Part shown: positions 53,831 through 62,756 of the stretch, piece by piece
How positions within the stretch are numbered: the stretch's first letter is position 1
How the letters are laid out: every line of letters begins with the position of its first letter
NCBI GenBank assembly: GCA_905214925.1
Contig: CAJMOB010000002.1
Coordinates: 1 to 64,000, forward strand
Length of the DNA stretch: 64,000 nucleotides
Direction: 5' to 3'
DNA from: Scybalomonas sp905214925
GTDB lineage: Bacteria > Bacillota > Clostridia > Lachnospirales > Lachnospiraceae
Made by a program: the position numbers and the translations under genes
The notes under the pieces: model-generated
The model's input: only the letters and a program-made list of their open reading frames with translations
Databases searched by the model: none
What the model was told of the DNA's origin: nothing

Positions 53831-54156
53831 ATTTAGAACTCCTTTCTTGTCACGTAAAAAATCTGATATCCATCAAAATTATATTTTTTGTCTTTTTCTA
53901 TCCTATAATATATACTCTCATATAATTTACTATAAAACGAGAGTATTTACAATATTTAAACGATATTTTAACATCATATTCAACACTTTTCGTTCTTTGG
54001 AGAGAAATGCCTACAAAAAACGTTTGTTATTTTTTTAACTTAGTGATTTTCCTATAAATAATGTATGGTACTCTGTTTTTTTATTTTTTTTATGTTAAGA
54101 TACCTTTATACGAATACACTTCGTATAAAAATTTAAAACATACTGGAGAGGAAACT

Positions 54157-55509
54157 ATGAGTAACACAAAATCAACACTTTTAACAGAAGGTTCCATATG
54201 GAAAAAGATCGTGGCATTCGCCATCCCTCTTTTTTTTGGTAACTTATTTCAACAGCTCTACAATACTGCGGACTCCTTAATCGTTGGAAACTTTTTAGGC
54301 AGCGATGCATTAGCTGCAGTCAGTTCTTCTGGAAATCTTATTTTCCTTTTAGTCGGCTTTTTCAACGGTATTTCCATGGGTGCAGGTGTCGTTATCGCCC
54401 GCTATTATGGAGCAAAAGATGAAGAAAAAGTACAATTATCCGTACATACAACTATCGCTTTTGGTCTTATTGCAGGAATTGTTTTAACGGTTCTTGGAGT
54501 AGTTCTTGCCCCACAAATACTAGTTTGGATGGGAACTCCAAAAGATGTTCTTGTCAACTCTATTGTTTATTTCCGAATTTATTTCTTAGGCTCTATTGCC
54601 TTTGTGCTTTACAATATTTTCGTTGGAATTTTACAATCTTCTGGTGACAGTAAACACCCATTAAAATATTTGATTATCTCTTCTTGTGTAAATATTGTGC
54701 TTGATTTACTATTTGTTGGCGTATTTCATCTTGGAGTTGGTTCTGCTGCTTTTGCAACAATTATTTCCCAATTTACAAGTGCAATCCTATGCTTTATCCG
54801 CCTTCTGCGCACAACAGAATCCTATCGAGTATCCATACAAAAGATTAAAATCAATAGATTGATGTTAAAACAAATTATTTCTAATGGGTTACCTGCAGGT
54901 TTTCAAAATTCCATTATCGCCTTTGCCAATGTCATTGTACAAACAAATATCAACAGCTTTGGTAAAATGGCTGTGGCAGGCTGTGGTGCTTATTCCAAAA
55001 TTGAAGGATTTGGCTTTTTACCAATCACTTGCTTTGCCCTTTCTCTTACAACATTTATCAGTCAGAACTTAGGGGCACAAAAATACGATCGTGTGAAAAA
55101 AGGTGCAAAATTTGGAATTCTTTGTTCCATCACTATGGCAGAAATCGTAGGAATTGCTATTTACCTTTTATCTCCACTACTGATTCGCGCATTTAACAAT
55201 GATCCTGAAGTTATTGCCTTTGGTACAGCACAAGCAAGAACGGTTACTCTATTCTATTTCTTGCTTTCTTTCTCTCACTGTATTGCTGGTATTTTAAGAG
55301 GAGCAGGAAAATCAACCATTCCAATGTTTGTTATGATGCTCTGCTGGTGTATTGTCCGCGTTTCTTATATTACAATTATTGTGAAATATATTCCTGTTAT
55401 CAATGCGATTTTCTGGGCATATCCTCTGACTTGGTTCTTAAGTTCGATTATATTCTTAATCTATTTGTTAAAAGCCGATTGGGTTCACGCTTATACAAAA
55501 AAGTCATAA
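54157..55509 (+). CDS. MATE family multidrug efflux transporter
   Basis: A 450-residue transporter with twelve membrane segments, exporting drugs or metabolites by cation antiport. FGNLFQQLYNTADSLIVGNFLG near the start, AGVVIARYYGAK, and the second-half repeat NGLPAGFQNSI are typical of the DinF/NorM-like Clostridia branch. The start follows GGAGAGG by 5 bases; the open frame upstream to 54061 has no such site. It is a lone plus-strand gene followed by a hairpin terminator. Confidence 0.94.
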   Translation: MSNTKSTLLTEGSIWKKIVAFAIPLFFGNLFQQLYNTADSLIVGNFLGSDALAAVSSSGNLIFLLVGFFNGISMGAGVVIARYYGAKDEEKVQLSVHTTIAFGLIAGIVLTVLGVVLAPQILVWMGTPKDVLVNSIVYFRIYFLGSIAFVLYNIFVGILQSSGDSKHPLKYLIISSCVNIVLDLLFVGVFHLGVGSAAFATIISQFTSAILCFIRLLRTTESYRVSIQKIKINRLMLKQIISNGLPAGFQNSIIAFANVIVQTNINSFGKMAVAGCGAYSKIEGFGFLPITCFALSLTTFISQNLGAQKYDRVKKGAKFGILCSITMAEIVGIAIYLLSPLLIRAFNNDPEVIAFGTAQARTVTLFYFLLSFSHCIAGILRGAGKSTIPMFVMMLCWCIVRVSYITIIVKYIPVINAIFWAYPLTWFLSSIIFLIYLLKADWVHAYTKKS

Positions 55510-55524
55510 CCCATAAACACTTCT

Positions 55525-55550
55525 ATTATAGATCGGAACTATAATTTTTT
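55525..55550 (+). terminator. terminator of the MATE gene
   Basis: ATTATAG (55525-55531) and CTATAAT (55539-55545) with a 7-base loop, followed by a T-run, 16 bases after the stop codon. The stem is AT-rich and so modest. Confidence 0.5.
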
Positions 55551-55638
55551 GTATCCTTATTTTTCTTTCTTTGCAAAATGGGGGATTTTTCTTATTTTAT
55601 GAGCTTGTATATTTATGGCAAATTGTTAAATATCTAGT

Positions 55639-55666
55639 TTGTTTTTATACATCATAATGGTATAAT
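55639..55666 (+). promoter_or_regulatory. promoter of the Rpn-type nuclease gene
   Basis: TTGTTT (55639-55644) and TATAAT (55661-55666) are 16 bases apart, just upstream of AAAGGAGA and the ATG at 55707. Confidence 0.6.
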
Positions 55667-55706
55667 AGAAGTAATAAAAGGAGATTTTAAAGAAAGGAGA
55701 ATATTT

Positions 55707-56549
55707 ATGGAGAATCGAGAATATAAAGACAGTATGTTTAAGGATCTGTTTAGTATTCCTGAGTATTCAGTTGAATTGATCAATGCACTTTTAGACACCA
55801 ATTATAAAATAGAAGATATTAAAAATGTAACTTTATCTAATGTTTTAAGAAAAGATATTTATAATGATTTAGCTTTTTTAACAACAGGAAATGAATTAAT
55901 TGTATTAATTGAACATCAATCAACACTAAATTGTAATATGCCACTTCGTATGTTGCTATATTTAGTAGATGAGTACAAACGAATTATAGATTCCCAAAAT
56001 TTAAACCTATATCGCAATAAGTTAATTAAACTCCCGACTCCTAAATTTTTTGTTATATATACCAATGAACAAGCGGATGAAAAGTCAGTATTAAAACTTT
56101 CTGATTCTTTTGACGGACAAACAACATTTGAATTAGAAGTTATATGCTATAATATTTTAAAACCCAATATACTTGGCAATAAATCAAAAACACTTCATGA
56201 TTACGCCACTTTCATCCAACTGGTAATCTCTTATATAAAAGATGGAAAGAACTTAAAAGAAGCAATTGAGCTTGCAATGATAGAGTGTCAAAAATCAGAA
56301 ACTTTAAAAACCTATTTAAATAATAAGAAAAGCGAGGTGTTTGATATGTTGGCATTAGAATTTGATATTGATAAATTAAAAGCGGCTAGTTATGAAGATG
56401 GGATTGAAGATGGACGTGAAGAAGGACGTGAAGAAGGACGTGAAGAAATGATAAGGGCATTTTTTCAGTCTGGAGTATCCATTGAGCAAATAGCAAAAGC
56501 AGTGAAACTCCCAAAAGAAAAAATTCTTCAAATCATCGAAGAAAAATGA
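55707..56549 (+). CDS. Rpn-family recombination-promoting nuclease / PD-(D/E)XK transposase-like protein
   Basis: A 280-residue protein of the Rpn/YhgA-like family. The N-terminus REYKDSMFKDLF, then NDLAFLTTGNELIVLIEHQST carries the nuclease core (the D and E-x-Q residues), and DYATFIQLV follows. Residues 235-248 are a charged EDGREEGREEGREEM stretch, and the end is a short helix-turn-helix (VSIEQIAKAVKLPKEKILQIIEEK). Such genes often occur in several copies per genome. It may cleave DNA and promote recombination. Promoter and terminator show an independent unit. Confidence 0.88.
   Translation: MENREYKDSMFKDLFSIPEYSVELINALLDTNYKIEDIKNVTLSNVLRKDIYNDLAFLTTGNELIVLIEHQSTLNCNMPLRMLLYLVDEYKRIIDSQNLNLYRNKLIKLPTPKFFVIYTNEQADEKSVLKLSDSFDGQTTFELEVICYNILKPNILGNKSKTLHDYATFIQLVISYIKDGKNLKEAIELAMIECQKSETLKTYLNNKKSEVFDMLALEFDIDKLKAASYEDGIEDGREEGREEGREEMIRAFFQSGVSIEQIAKAVKLPKEKILQIIEEK
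56412..56447 (+). repeat. three tandem copies of a 12-bp unit inside the Rpn gene
   Basis: GGACGTGAAGAA is repeated exactly three times, encoding the Gly-Arg-Glu-Glu repeats. Unit length is a multiple of three, so copy changes alter linker length without breaking the frame. Confidence 0.85.
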
Positions 56550-56558
56550 TAAGAAACA

Positions 56559-56600
56559 GGAAGGGGATGTTACACACATTATTGTGTGACATCCCCTTCC
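56559..56600. terminator. bidirectional terminator between Rpn gene and ABC exporter
   Basis: GGAAGGGGATGT and ACACA pair with TGTGT and ACATCCCCTTCC around a 6-base loop. The stem is very stable and sits between the plus-strand Rpn gene and the minus-strand ABC exporter operon. Classical T-runs are short, so it may act partly as an insulator. Confidence 0.6.
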
Positions 56601-56667
56601 TTTGCATAAAACACTGAGTTAAAAACTATAGTTGTATAAATTATAATAACTGCTGACCAACCATATT

Positions 56668-58443
56668 CTAAAGGAATTGGCTCTCATATAATTGATAATA
56701 GGCTCCTTTTTTTGCCATTAATTCTTCATGATTTCCTGATTCCATAATATTTCCTTGATCAATAACAAAGATTCGATCTGCCTTTCGGATGGTAGACAGA
56801 CGATGGGCAATTACAAAAGAAGTTCTTCCTTTCAATAAGCTTTCAATGCCCTGCTGTACTAATCGCTCCGTATGGGTATCAATGCTTGATGTTGCCTCAT
56901 CTAATATCAATATTCTTGGATCCGATACCATCGTTCGAGCAAAAGCCAATAACTGTCTTTGTCCAATGGATAACTGACTTCCTCGCTCACTAATCTCGGT
57001 ATCATATCCATGTTCTAATTCCATAATAAATTCATGAGCATGCACGGCTTTTGCAGCTGCAATAATTTCTTCTTCGGTAGCATCAAGGCGTCCATATCGA
57101 ATATTTTCTTTAATCGTGCCAGAAAACAAGAAATTATCTTGTGTCATAATTCCCATTTGCTTTCTTAAACTATGTAAGGAAACTTTTTTCAAAGAGTAGC
57201 CATCTAAGAAAATATCCCCTTTCGTAACCTCATAAAAACGGCTAATCAAATTGACAATCGTTGTCTTTCCTGCCCCTGTTGGACCAACTAAAGCGATCGT
57301 TTCTCCTGGTTTTACTTGGAAGTTTACATCTTTTAATACAAACTTTTCTGGTGCGTCTTGATAAGCAAAGCTCACATGATCAAACGTAACCTCTCCTAAA
57401 ATATTTGGAAGTTCCTCTGCCTTTTCACAGTCTGCAATATCGGCTTTTGTGTCTAGAATATCAAATACACGCTCTGCTGCAGATAAATTGGTTGTCAACT
57501 TATTATAAAAGTTTGCTAAGTTTCTAATTGGGCTCCAAAACATAGATAAGTAGGTGGAGAATGCGAGGAAAGTTCCGATTTCTACCTTTCCAACTCCAAT
57601 GACACGAATCCCAATATAGTATAATAAAAATGCTCCAATTCCCCATGTAATTTCAACAACAGGTCCAAATCCATCGGCTAACCGCACTGCACGGATAAAG
57701 GAATCTCTTTGTTCTTCTGCCATATGATAAAAATCTTTTCTCGTCTCTTCTTCCGCTGCAAAACTTTGTACGATACGAATTCCTGAAAAGTCTTCATGAA
57801 CAAAGGCATTTAAATTGGAGTTTTTCTTTCTATGAATTTGCCAAAGTTTATGGGCTTTTGTTTGAATGAAAAACATTCCTGCTGCTAATAGGGGAAGTGT
57901 AATAAATGCGGATAAGGCAAGAGAAGCATTTTTCACAATCATAATGATAGCAATCCCTACAATTGTAATAAAATCTGGAATCAACTTTATTACACTATCC
58001 GATAATACATCTTTTAACGCATTTACATCGCCAATAATTCGAGCTAATATTTTTCCCGTCGGTCTGCTATCAAAGAAATGAAAACTCAATGTTTGAATAT
58101 GTTCAAACAGATCTTCTCGAATCCGAAGTAATATGTCATTGGATACCTTTGCCATAATCAACATACGAATTGACATTCCTATGGCATAGATACAAAAAAG
58201 TATCACTGCTAAAATTCCAATTTCCAATAATCCTTTGATATCTTTTTGCGCTACATGCACATTCACCGCTCGCTCTACCAATAAAGGCCCGATCATGCTA
58301 ATTCCAACCGTGATTGCCATAATAATTGCTACAATGGCCAATTCCTTTGGATAGCGTAACAAATAGCGATAGAGCCTTAGCAATGTATCTTTTTTCAGCA
58401 CCTCTTTTTGCTCTTCATCTTCTCGGATTCCATTTACTGCCAT
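56668..58443 (-). CDS. ABC exporter half-transporter (catalytic subunit)
   Basis: A 591-residue half-transporter. Six membrane helices occupy residues 30-315; the ATPase domain has Walker A GPTGAGKTTI near 382, a non-canonical signature LSIGQRQ near 492 and Walker B ILILDEATSSID with the catalytic glutamate. Its start overlaps the stop of the upstream half-transporter by 10 bases, so they should form a heterodimer of the BmrCD/TmrAB type, exporting drugs or lipids. Together they have one complete and one degenerate ATP site, as expected. Confidence 0.93.
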   Translation of the reverse strand: MAVNGIREDEEQKEVLKKDTLLRLYRYLLRYPKELAIVAIIMAITVGISMIGPLLVERAVNVHVAQKDIKGLLEIGILAVILFCIYAIGMSIRMLIMAKVSNDILLRIREDLFEHIQTLSFHFFDSRPTGKILARIIGDVNALKDVLSDSVIKLIPDFITIVGIAIIMIVKNASLALSAFITLPLLAAGMFFIQTKAHKLWQIHRKKNSNLNAFVHEDFSGIRIVQSFAAEEETRKDFYHMAEEQRDSFIRAVRLADGFGPVVEITWGIGAFLLYYIGIRVIGVGKVEIGTFLAFSTYLSMFWSPIRNLANFYNKLTTNLSAAERVFDILDTKADIADCEKAEELPNILGEVTFDHVSFAYQDAPEKFVLKDVNFQVKPGETIALVGPTGAGKTTIVNLISRFYEVTKGDIFLDGYSLKKVSLHSLRKQMGIMTQDNFLFSGTIKENIRYGRLDATEEEIIAAAKAVHAHEFIMELEHGYDTEISERGSQLSIGQRQLLAFARTMVSDPRILILDEATSSIDTHTERLVQQGIESLLKGRTSFVIAHRLSTIRKADRIFVIDQGNIMESGNHEELMAKKGAYYQLYESQFL

Positions 58444-60161
58444 AACGCTTCCTCCTCTCCATATTGAACGCAGTACGTCTGATAATACTCTCCTTTTTTC
58501 TTCATAAGCTCATCATGACTTCCTCGTTCTACAATTTCTCCATCTCTTAAAATTAAAATTTCATCGGCATTCCGAACAGCGGATATTCGATGACCAATAA
58601 TAATTTTTGTAGCATTTTTTACTTGCTCTAAGTTTTTATGGATTTCTTGTTCTGTTTCCATATCAAGAGCAGAAGTGGAATCGTCTAAAATAAGAATTGG
58701 AGTTTCTTTTGCAATGGCCCTTGCAATACTAATTCTTTGTTTTTGTCCTCCTGATAACCCTACTCCTCGCTCTCCAACGACAGTCTCATATCCTTCTTCC
58801 AAATTTTCAATAAAGGAAGAGGCACTGGCATGAGAAGCTGCCCACTCTACCATTTCGCGATCGAGAGATTCTTTTCGTCCTGTTTTTATATTTTCTTCTA
58901 CGGTATCAGAAAATAAAAAGACGTCTTGTAATACAACAGCCATGCTACTTCTTAACTGGGCAATAGAAAGGTCTTTAATATCCACTCCATCTAAAAGAAT
59001 TCTACCTTCACTTGTATCGTAAAACCGCTGAAGAAGCTGAATAATCAAAGTCTTTCCTGAACCTGTAACACCCATGATACCTAATGTTTTCCCCGCTTTT
59101 AGAGAAAAATTAATATGTTTTAACACTTCTTTTCCTTGGAAAGAAAGCCCTACATTTTCAAAGGTAACGTCCCCTTTTATTTCTTTTAATACGGTTGGAT
59201 TTTCTGGTGTTTGAATCTCTGGTTCTTCTTTTAAGATTTTTTGAATCTTTTTATTCGAAGCAAAGGCTGCAGCAATATCATTGCTTAACCAACCAAGCAA
59301 TTCCATCGGCCAAATAATATTATTGGAATATTCTGTAAAAGCTCCTAACTGACCAATGGTCATGTTTCCTTTGATAACAAGAACACCACCAACGACGACC
59401 ACAACCATTAAAAGGATTTTTCCAACGAACGAAATCACTGGTTGATAAATGGCAACTAGCTTGGCTTGTTCCATATTAATATCATAAAAGGCTTGATTTC
59501 TTTTTTTAAATTTCTTAATTTCATATCGTTCTCTTGCAAATGCTTTTACGGTTCGAACACCTGCTAGATTTTCCTGTGCCACCGTATTGAGACGAGCGGT
59601 CTCCTCACTAATATTTTCAAAAACTGTTCCCAATTTGTTTTCCATACGAATGGCACAAAACCCTACAATCGGCATTGCTAGTAATGGCAATATCGTAAGT
59701 GTTGGGCTAATCCGTACCATACAGACAATAACTACAATTGTATGTATAACACACTCAACTGCTAACATTCCAATAAATCCAAGTGCATTGGAAATGCGAT
59801 CGACATCATCTTTTACTCGAGCCATTAGCTCTCCTGTGTTATGTTTGTCAAAGTAGCTAACCGATAATTTTTGAATATGGTCAAATAGCCCTTTTCGAAT
59901 TTTACAACCGACCGATACTCCAATACAGTCAAATGTAAATTCTTTTATGTATTGAAAAATCGCCCTTCCAAACCCAATTCCTAATAGCCCTAGCAGTAAA
60001 TTCATTAAAATCTTCATTTGCCCGCCTACTATGACTTTATCAATTAAAGCCTGTGTAATCTTTGGGCCAGCCATATCAAGACAAATACTGAGAATCATCG
60101 CAGTAAATCCCAATATATAAAACCACCAGTATTGCTTCACTTGTTTCCATAAATACTTCAT
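58434..60161 (-). CDS. ABC exporter half-transporter (degenerate-site subunit)
   Basis: A 575-residue half-transporter with six membrane helices followed by an ATPase domain: Walker A GVTGSGKTLI, canonical signature LSGGQKQ and Walker B ILILDDSTSALD, in which aspartate replaces the catalytic glutamate. The degenerate Walker B pairs with the non-canonical signature of the partner, giving the asymmetry known from heterodimeric exporters. The start is the ATG at 60161 preceded by AAAGGGGAAG; the frame is open to 60275 but includes an untypical N-terminus. First gene of the operon. Confidence 0.92.
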   Translation of the reverse strand: MKYLWKQVKQYWWFYILGFTAMILSICLDMAGPKITQALIDKVIVGGQMKILMNLLLGLLGIGFGRAIFQYIKEFTFDCIGVSVGCKIRKGLFDHIQKLSVSYFDKHNTGELMARVKDDVDRISNALGFIGMLAVECVIHTIVVIVCMVRISPTLTILPLLAMPIVGFCAIRMENKLGTVFENISEETARLNTVAQENLAGVRTVKAFARERYEIKKFKKRNQAFYDINMEQAKLVAIYQPVISFVGKILLMVVVVVGGVLVIKGNMTIGQLGAFTEYSNNIIWPMELLGWLSNDIAAAFASNKKIQKILKEEPEIQTPENPTVLKEIKGDVTFENVGLSFQGKEVLKHINFSLKAGKTLGIMGVTGSGKTLIIQLLQRFYDTSEGRILLDGVDIKDLSIAQLRSSMAVVLQDVFLFSDTVEENIKTGRKESLDREMVEWAASHASASSFIENLEEGYETVVGERGVGLSGGQKQRISIARAIAKETPILILDDSTSALDMETEQEIHKNLEQVKNATKIIIGHRISAVRNADEILILRDGEIVERGSHDELMKKKGEYYQTYCVQYGEEEALWQ

Positions 60162-60238
60162 TGTGTCTCTTCTTCCCCTTTCTGTATCCAGTTTTCTTTC
60201 CATAGACTTGTTGGCTTGTTGTTTTAGCGTAAGCGGAA

Positions 60239-60261
60239 CAAAGTGTGCGTTGCACACTTTG
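60239..60261. promoter_or_regulatory. 10-bp palindrome upstream of the ABC exporter
   Basis: CAAAGTGTGC (60239-60248) and GCACACTTTG (60252-60261) flank a 3-base centre. No T-run follows, so it is not a terminator. Its place about 80 bases upstream of the exporter start suggests an operator or a leader hairpin. No regulator gene is adjacent. Confidence 0.45.
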
Positions 60262-60267
60262 CTACGG

Positions 60268-60297
60268 GCGAGCAATTTCTTATGATATAAAAAAACC
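60268..60297. repeat. dispersed 30-bp element, second copy
   Basis: Matches 46999-47028 at 26 of 30 positions, and in both places directly abuts a minus-strand terminator stem. See the copy next to the RAYT gene. Confidence 0.4.
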
Positions 60298-60318
60298 GCA
60301 GTCCTACTAGACTGCGGT
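60295..60318 (-). terminator. terminator downstream of the 46-residue ORF
   Basis: ACCGCAGTC (60295-60303) pairs with GACTGCGGT (60310-60318); T8 follows on the minus strand. It ends whatever transcript covers the small ORF at 60404. Confidence 0.78.
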
Positions 60319-60403
60319 ACTAAGTTCTTATTCCTCTTTTCACATCGCTAAAAACTATAAAAGCAATAGAAACCCTCAAAATACTAAAATATATGCAAAA
60401 ATT

Positions 60404-60544
60404 CTAATATCCTGTTGGCAATATTTGTTTCTCCAAGCTTTCTAACGTCCATAGAACAAAAGTAAGGCAGTTCTTAAATTGATTTCGTTGAATGTTATCA
60501 TTCATATTCATTTTGTTATTTCCATTGTTAATGAAATTCATCAT
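60404..60544 (-). CDS. small unrecognised ORF, 46 residues
   Basis: A short ORF with a perfect AAAGGAGG site before its ATG and its own strong terminator 86 bases downstream. The product starts asparagine/methionine-rich (MMNFINNGNNKMNMNDN) and ends in an amphipathic part, FVLWTLESLEKQILPTGY, with one cysteine (KNCLTF). No signal peptide or membrane helix is clear. It could be a peptide pheromone, toxin-like peptide or regulator; I cannot place it in a family. Confidence 0.55.
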   Translation of the reverse strand: MMNFINNGNNKMNMNDNIQRNQFKNCLTFVLWTLESLEKQILPTGY

Positions 60545-60633
60545 TTTCTTCTGCCTCCTTTCTACATTCTTTGTTTTCTTATAAACGATGAAACACGTTC
60601 CTTTAGCCTCATTCGTTACATCCCTGTGAAATA

Positions 60634-60671
60634 TACACTATAAGAAAATATCTAATTTCTCTTATAGTGTA
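60634..60671. promoter_or_regulatory. 11-bp dyad upstream of the small ORF
   Basis: TACACTATAAG (60634-60644) and CTTATAGTGTA (60661-60671) are exact complements around a 16-base centre. On the minus strand TATAGT within it could serve as a -10. Position about 90 bases before the small ORF suggests an operator or 5' hairpin. Confidence 0.4.
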
Positions 60672-60771
60672 CTTTCCATTGTGGATACACGAGAAACTCC
60701 CAAGGCGCGTCTCTTCGCGTCATCTTCTTTATCATACTACTTGGATATTTCAAAATCAATAGCCTGATAAG

Positions 60772-61284
60772 TTAATTTAATTGTTTATCATAGGCGATTC
60801 TTTCCCCATCTTCTTTTTCATCATAACAAACGATTCCACATTGTTGGTATCCATAGCTTTTTAGAAATTTTTGCATAATATTATTTTTCCTATGGGTATC
60901 TACTCTCATTCCACTTACTCTTTGTTCTTTACAAAGCTGTTCTGCTAATTGTATTAGTTTGCCTGAAATCCCTCTTCCTCTCGCTTCCTTACTCACTGCA
61001 AAGCGATGGATCGTTCCATAAACGTTGCCAGTATTCCAGCTTCCTTTTTGTATCCCTTCATAGGCAACCTCTCCCTCAAAGGAAAGCGTCATCATTCCAC
61101 AGATCATACCTTCTTCTTCCCAGAGATAGCATTCTTCTTTTTTAATATCTTCTAAAATATGCTCCGCTGTTGGATATTCTTCTGTCCATTGTTCAAATCC
61201 GTTTTCTTTCATAAACGCTTTTGCATCTTCTACAATCTGAACGAGGAAATCAATATCTTCTTTTCTTGCAACTCGATATCCCAT
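60772..61284 (-). CDS. GNAT family N-acetyltransferase
   Basis: A 170-residue acetyltransferase. The acetyl-CoA loop is HRFAVSKEARGRGISGKLIQLAE (the R-G-R-G-I-S part), followed by MRVDTHRKNNIMQKFLKSYGYQQCGIV, the usual second half. The start is the ATG at 61284, 10 bases after GGAG; the frame extends to 61317 without support. Substrate unknown. It lies downstream of the CLC gene by 95 bases. Confidence 0.9.
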   Translation of the reverse strand: MGYRVARKEDIDFLVQIVEDAKAFMKENGFEQWTEEYPTAEHILEDIKKEECYLWEEEGMICGMMTLSFEGEVAYEGIQKGSWNTGNVYGTIHRFAVSKEARGRGISGKLIQLAEQLCKEQRVSGMRVDTHRKNNIMQKFLKSYGYQQCGIVCYDEKEDGERIAYDKQLN

Positions 61285-61379
61285 CTTAATCATTCTCCTT
61301 TTATTTCTTCTTATCAATTAGTAACCTTTTTCTAACTACCTCTTATTCTATTTGCAAATCATGATCGTATATCTTTTTA

Positions 61380-62600
61380 TTATGATTTCTTTAAAATAGA
61401 GCGCTGTAAAGAATAGATCGTGTGATTTCCATTTACAAGGTATGCAAAAGTGCAGACCACGAAAAAGCATGGTAAGTATTCATACCCAAACACTTCTGCT
61501 CCAATGAACATTGGTGCAAGAAACGTATTGGTAGCGCTTCCAAATACAGCTGCATATCCTAACGCTGCTCCTAATAAGGCAGGAACACCAAAAAACGGTG
61601 CAACAACGACTCCAAGACTTGCCCCAATGGAAAAGAGCGGTGTCACCTCGCCTCCTTGAAATCCTGCTGATAAAGTAAATACAGTTAACAGTAATTTCAA
61701 AATCCAATCGTAAGAATGGATCGGTTCTCCTTCAAACGATGCATAAATTAAATTCGTTCCAAGCCCTGCATATCGACCTCGATTCAACAAAAGTAATAAG
61801 ATGGATAATAAAATTCCACACAGTAAAATGCGCACAATTGGATTTTTTAATACTTCTCCTAACTTCTGCTTCATTATTTTCAATGACACGGCAAAAAGAG
61901 TACCTACTAACCCAAAAATAATTCCAAGACAAGCTAGTATTAGCAATAATGTTCCATTCAACTGGACCGAAACTTCTAAATGTCGTTCAAACTTTTCAAG
62001 CCCTAATGCCCCTGCCGTCATACTTGCTGTAAACGCTGATACAACTGCCATAATGAGCGCTTGATATTGTAACGCACCACAGACTAAAACTTCCAACGCA
62101 AATAGAACTGCTGCAAGAGGAGTACCAAAAAGCCCTGCAAATCCTGCCGCCATACCTGCTACAAGGAATACTTTCGCCCTTTCTTGTCCTCCAATTTTTC
62201 TTCCAAACCAATGGGAAAAGGTAGCACCGATTTGTACCGCAACACCTTCTCGTCCAGCACTTCCTCCAAATAAATGGGTTAACCAAGTACCTCCAATTAC
62301 AAAGGGAATTAAACGAAGTGGAATTTTTTCTTCCGTGCCATGGGCTGCTTCAAACACAAGCCCCATTCCTTTACTACTGGTTCCACCAAACTTTTGATAA
62401 GCCCACACGATGACGACTCCTGCTGGGGCTAACCAAGGAAGAAGCCATACAATATTAGAATCTCGAAAAGAAGTAATTGCCAATAACACACGACCAAATC
62501 CTGCATCAATAGCTCCAACAACAACTCCAATAAAAAGTCCACAAAGAGCTAAAAATAACAATTCTTTATACTCCAACAATTGATTTTTTATCTTTTCCAA
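61380..62600 (-). CDS. CLC-family antiporter, possible fluoride/proton type
   Basis: A 406-residue CLC protein with about a dozen membrane segments. The gating glutamate lies in GSAGREGVAVQ (near residue 118 from the TTG start), as in CLC proteins, and the filter loop equivalent to GSGIP reads KGMGLVFEAA, with methionine in place of the filter serine. That change is described for the CLC-F fluoride/proton antiporters. The start is probably the TTG at 62600 with GGAGG 6-7 bases before; the ATG at 62615 lies in that site. No fluoride riboswitch was found upstream. Family certain, ion specificity inferred. Confidence 0.85.
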   Translation of the reverse strand: MEKIKNQLLEYKELLFLALCGLFIGVVVGAIDAGFGRVLLAITSFRDSNIVWLLPWLAPAGVVIVWAYQKFGGTSSKGMGLVFEAAHGTEEKIPLRLIPFVIGGTWLTHLFGGSAGREGVAVQIGATFSHWFGRKIGGQERAKVFLVAGMAAGFAGLFGTPLAAVLFALEVLVCGALQYQALIMAVVSAFTASMTAGALGLEKFERHLEVSVQLNGTLLLILACLGIIFGLVGTLFAVSLKIMKQKLGEVLKNPIVRILLCGILLSILLLLLNRGRYAGLGTNLIYASFEGEPIHSYDWILKLLLTVFTLSAGFQGGEVTPLFSIGASLGVVVAPFFGVPALLGAALGYAAVFGSATNTFLAPMFIGAEVFGYEYLPCFFVVCTFAYLVNGNHTIYSLQRSILKKS

Positions 62601-62696
62601 ACTTCTCACCTCCATACTATTTTTTATTTAGAAAAGTTTCAAGGGTCATTGTACCACTAACTAAAAGCTGCTGACAAGTAAATTTATAAAGAGAAA

Positions 62697-62738
62697 AAAC
62701 TGCTATTAAGCTCTTTTCCTTGAACTCAATAGCAGTTT
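62697..62738 (-). terminator. terminator of the ferritin gene
   Basis: AAACTGCTATT (62697-62707) pairs with its complement (62728-62738); T6 follows on the minus strand, 19 bases after the ferritin stop codon. Confidence 0.75.
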
Positions 62739-62756
62739 CTCCTCACATAGGTTTTA

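Noticed and set aside
62601..62756. Fluoride riboswitch upstream of the CLC gene
   Set aside because: The short pseudoknot core expected for the crcB motif is absent; only the ferritin terminator and AT-rich leader are seen.
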